DNA of 9,074 nucleotides from an uncultured Clostridia bacterium (GTDB lineage Bacteria; Bacillota; Clostridia; Christensenellales; Pumilibacteraceae), in contig CANPYH010000061.1 in the NCBI GenBank assembly GCA_947588325.1, forward strand, positions 1-9,074, read 5' to 3'. Both the position numbers and the translations under genes were made by a program. Below, piece after piece: positions 7,217-9,074 of the stretch (the stretch's first letter is position 1; each line of letters starts with the position of its first letter). The notes below the pieces were generated by a model. That model was not told the origin of the DNA, did not search any database, and was given only the letters and a program-made list of their open reading frames with translations.

Positions 7217-8410
7217 TTACAGTCCTAACGCGATTATGTCGTCAGGCGACGAATTATTCGCCTGCTTGATCTTTTTATCGAGGTAATTCCCGACAAACTC
7301 GCTCGGGAGCGCGTCTTTGACGAACTCCGACTTATGCGCCGCCTCCACCGCTTCGGACAGCGACGGAGGGAGCGTTGCCCCCGACTGCGGCTTTGCGCCG
7401 CCGAGACCCGCCAGCCCCGCTTTGAGTATAAGCGTCAGCACGACGAAAGGGTTGCAAGCCGTATCCGCCGAGCGTATTTCGATTTTATCCCCCTCTATGA
7501 GCCGCACCGCCGCCTTCTCGCCGCCGAGTTTTACGCGGCAGGGCGTGGTCTTGTATATCAGGCGGAGATAGGAGTTGCGCACGGGGTTGGTAAATACCGC
7601 TATCTCGGGCAGGTATGCAAGCACGCCGTTTGCGAACTTAACCGCGTCCTCCTTGCTCGCCTTGCTCCCGTTCTTGCGCAGCTCGACCACGATGCGGAAG
7701 TTACTCCCCGCAGAGTCGGCTATCGGGCTGGGCGCGAAGGTCGCATATCTCCCGCTCGTGCGCGCTATGTTACGCACGGCGTTGCGGAACTGTATGGTGT
7801 TTACCGCGCTCTTATATGCCGTGTTCGCCTGGAATATCACGGCGTTCTGCCCCCTGCCGCTCTCGTGATGAGAGGACAGCGGCATCATATTCATGCTCTC
7901 GAGAGTCAATACTATGTCGCGGCGAAGGTTCTCGCAGGCGTCGAGCGGCGCGGCGTCGAGGTAGCCCGCACTGTCCACGGGAGTGAGGGTCGGGTCGCCG
8001 CTGTCCGAGAGCTTGGTTATATAGAACTCGCTCTCCGTCATAATCGATGCGGTATATCCCGACTTTTCGAACTCTGCCTCGGTTATTTTGAGCAGTTTCA
8101 TACCGTCGAATGCGGAGGGAGTGCCGTCGGGCTGTTTTATGTGGCACATGACGCATATAACCGCGCCCGTCGAGGGACGCCAGGGCATCATGGTCACGGT
8201 GTCGATGTCGGGAACAAGGAGAAGGTCGCCCCCCTCTTCCAGCCCTATCGCCGAAGAATCGACGGTAAGTCCGCCCGCGCAAGCCTCGGCAAAGTGCGAC
8301 GCATTGAGCGAGACGTTTTTAAGTCTGCCGTATATGTCGCAGAAGGACATCTTAACGAACTTGACGTCGTTGTCCTCGATATATTCGATTATGTCATCAA
8401 CGGTTTTCAT
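7217..8410 (-). CDS. Glutamine synthetase family protein, probably catalytically inactive
   Basis: 397 residues against about 444 for type I GS. The fold is clear: an N-terminal beta-grasp domain (KFVKMSFCDIYGRLKNV, DSSAIGLEEGGD), then TESEFY (125-130), YLDAAPLD, ENLRRDIVLTLE, SSHHESGRGQ (179-188), NPVRNSYLRL (275-284) and IEIRSADTACNPF (310-322). Hand alignment to Bacillus subtilis GlnA shows metal ligands kept at E126, E128, E183 and E311. The ligand Glu in GQHE is A190, the ligand His in GSGMH falls at F238/R239, the flap Glu in YEAP is T288, the NRS arginine is E298, and the C-terminal WD...HPWE segment is missing. Normal glutamine synthesis is therefore unlikely. The gene leads the regulator-purF-car cluster, which suggests a sensory or regulatory role, perhaps binding ATP or glutamine (inference). 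The ATG is preceded by GGAG at 8420-8417 with a 6-base spacer. Confidence 0.88.
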   Translation of the reverse strand: MKTVDDIIEYIEDNDVKFVKMSFCDIYGRLKNVSLNASHFAEACAGGLTVDSSAIGLEEGGDLLLVPDIDTVTMMPWRPSTGAVICVMCHIKQPDGTPSAFDGMKLLKITEAEFEKSGYTASIMTESEFYITKLSDSGDPTLTPVDSAGYLDAAPLDACENLRRDIVLTLESMNMMPLSSHHESGRGQNAVIFQANTAYKSAVNTIQFRNAVRNIARTSGRYATFAPSPIADSAGSNFRIVVELRKNGSKASKEDAVKFANGVLAYLPEIAVFTNPVRNSYLRLIYKTTPCRVKLGGEKAAVRLIEGDKIEIRSADTACNPFVVLTLILKAGLAGLGGAKPQSGATLPPSLSEAVEAAHKSEFVKDALPSEFVGNYLDKKIKQANNSSPDDIIALGL

Positions 8411-8420
8411 AACGTTCTCC
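8411..8420 (-). promoter_or_regulatory. Ribosome binding site of the GS-like gene
   Basis: GGAG at 8420-8417 followed by the 6-base spacer AACGTT before the ATG. This supports the chosen start. It lies just beyond the U run of the upstream terminator, so translation of this gene needs a transcript that reads through, or starts inside, the terminator region. Confidence 0.75.
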
Positions 8421-8428
8421 GTTTTAAG

Positions 8429-8453
8429 AAAAAATCACCCTGCGGTGACTTTT
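8429..8453 (-). terminator. Rho-independent terminator after the phosphohexomutase gene
   Basis: On the minus-strand RNA a 5' arm AAAAGUCACC (8453-8444), loop GCAG (8443-8440) and 3' arm GGUGAUUUUU pair over 10 bp including one G-U wobble. The U run from 8434 to 8429 ends the structure. On the opposite strand the wobble becomes an A-C mismatch, so the signal is directional. It starts three bases after the phosphohexomutase stop and ends 18 bases before the GS-like start codon. It may be a plain terminator. If a promoter lies upstream, inside the phosphohexomutase end, it could instead be an attenuator for the GS-like operon. Confidence 0.85.
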
Positions 8454-8456
8454 CCT

Positions 8457-9074
8457 TTATGCAAATATTTTATCGATATCGGAAATGGCGGAAGCGAAGA
8501 GCGCCGCGTTTTCCTGCTCGTTCTTCGATGCCGTGATATAGAATTTTATGAGAGGTTCCGTTCCCGACGGTCTCACAATCACCGTCAGTCCGTTATCCGT
8601 TTCATACAACATTACGTTGGCTTTAGGCACGTCGTATTCCGACTGGTCGAGGAAGTCCACGCACTTGACTACCTTTCCCCCGCCCAAAGTCTCGATAGGC
8701 TTTGTACGGAGCGAGGACAAAAGGCTCTTCATCTTCGCGTTACCCGAAGCGCCCTCGAATCTCTTGGATACGTTCTTGTGCTCGTATTTGCCGTATGCGG
8801 CGTATATCCTGTTAAGCTGATCGACCAAAGTCTTACCGTCCGCTTTGTAATTACTCGTCATCTCCGCAATAAGCATGGAAGTGACGACGGCATCCTTATC
8901 GCGGCAATGCACGCCTGCAAGGTAGCCGTAACTCTCCTCGAAGCCGAGAATGTATCTGTCCGCTCTGCCCTGCGCGTTGAGTTTGTTAATGACGTCGCCT
9001 ATCCACTTGAAGCCCGGGAGCACGCGCACCGTTTCCACGCCTCGGCTCGCCAGAACGGAGAGGGGCGGGATGAG
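8457..9074 (-). CDS. Alpha-D-phosphohexomutase (phosphoglucomutase/phosphomannomutase), C-terminal part
   Basis: The frame is open to the right edge, so only the last 205 residues are present. The segment GFKWIGD (21-27 of this fragment) and the sugar-binding loop GFEESYGYL (44-52) belong to domain 3 of the family. RPSGTEPLIKFY (168-179) is the phosphate-binding loop of domain 4. The enzyme interconverts hexose 1- and 6-phosphates for glycogen, cell-wall and polysaccharide precursors. The active-site serine and metal loop lie outside the window. The EESYGYL loop and the GFKWIG segment fit the large phosphoglucomutase (PgcA-like) subgroup rather than GlmM, but substrate cannot be fixed from the C-terminus. 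A terminator follows three bases after the stop codon, which suggests that this gene ends a separate transcript. Confidence 0.93.
   Translation of the reverse strand, partial: LIPPLSVLASRGVETVRVLPGFKWIGDVINKLNAQGRADRYILGFEESYGYLAGVHCRDKDAVVTSMLIAEMTSNYKADGKTLVDQLNRIYAAYGKYEHKNVSKRFEGASGNAKMKSLLSSLRTKPIETLGGGKVVKCVDFLDQSEYDVPKANVMLYETDNGLTVIVRPSGTEPLIKFYITASKNEQENAALFASAISDIDKIFA

Noticed and set aside
7217..8410. Annotating the GS family gene simply as glnA
   Set aside because: Several catalytic positions are substituted and the C-terminal segment is missing, so a working glutamine synthetase label would mislead.
7145..8490. Search for the paired hexaloop stem-loops recognised by known ANTAR proteins
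   Set aside because: I found hairpins in both intergenic gaps but none with a six-base loop having A at position 1 and G at position 4, so no ANTAR target is called. A covariance-model scan would be decisive.
8467..8495. Sigma-70-like promoter ahead of the GS-like gene
   Set aside because: There is a TAAAAT -10-like hexamer, but the -35 region at 16-18 bases spacing is a poor match, and such A/T hexamers occur by chance.
7334..8536. 400-codon plus-strand open frame opposite the GS-like gene
   Set aside because: The same codon-aligned antisense effect. It is rich in Arg/His/Tyr/Val, as expected for a shadow of GC-rich codons, and it crosses the terminator and the next gene's end.

Overview
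The window is a compact block of bacterial housekeeping genes, all on the minus strand, so transcription runs from high to low coordinates. Gene overlaps, strong Shine-Dalgarno motifs, a [4Fe-4S]-type PurF, a glutamine-synthetase/ANTAR pair and DAP-pathway DapF together suggest an anaerobic member of the Bacillota (Clostridia-like) with fairly GC-rich DNA. This is an inference from gene content; there is no rRNA or marker gene to settle it.

Layout in transcription order: (1) the C-terminal part of an alpha-D-phosphohexomutase (9074 to 8457), cut by the window edge; (2) a well-formed intrinsic terminator (8453-8429); (3) a glutamine-synthetase family protein (8410-7217) that keeps the fold but has lost several catalytic residues; (4) a 72-base gap holding a perfect 8-bp hairpin; (5) an ANTAR-domain RNA-binding regulator with a degenerate receiver domain (7144-6587, TTG start); (6) purF, first enzyme of purine synthesis (6590-5178); (7) carA (5148-4072); (8) a single reading frame encoding CarB fused to DapF (4079-36); (9) the first 13 codons of pyrG, CTP synthase (39-1).

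The genes from the GS-like protein to pyrG look like one transcription unit: most junctions overlap by 4-8 bases and the largest gap is 72 bases. PurF, CarA and PyrG are all glutamine amidotransferases that feed nucleotide synthesis. They follow a probably inactive glutamine synthetase relative and a candidate RNA-binding antiterminator, so the block reads as a possible glutamine-sensing module joined to its glutamine-consuming targets. The regulatory link is a hypothesis; the gene identities are secure.

The two strongest points for follow-up are the CarB-DapF fusion (full-length CarB and full-length DapF with almost no linker) and the GS-like pseudoenzyme next to an ANTAR protein that lacks a phosphorylation site. 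No CRISPR, tRNA, rRNA, mobile element or prophage signal was seen. No stretch over 300 bases lacks a gene.
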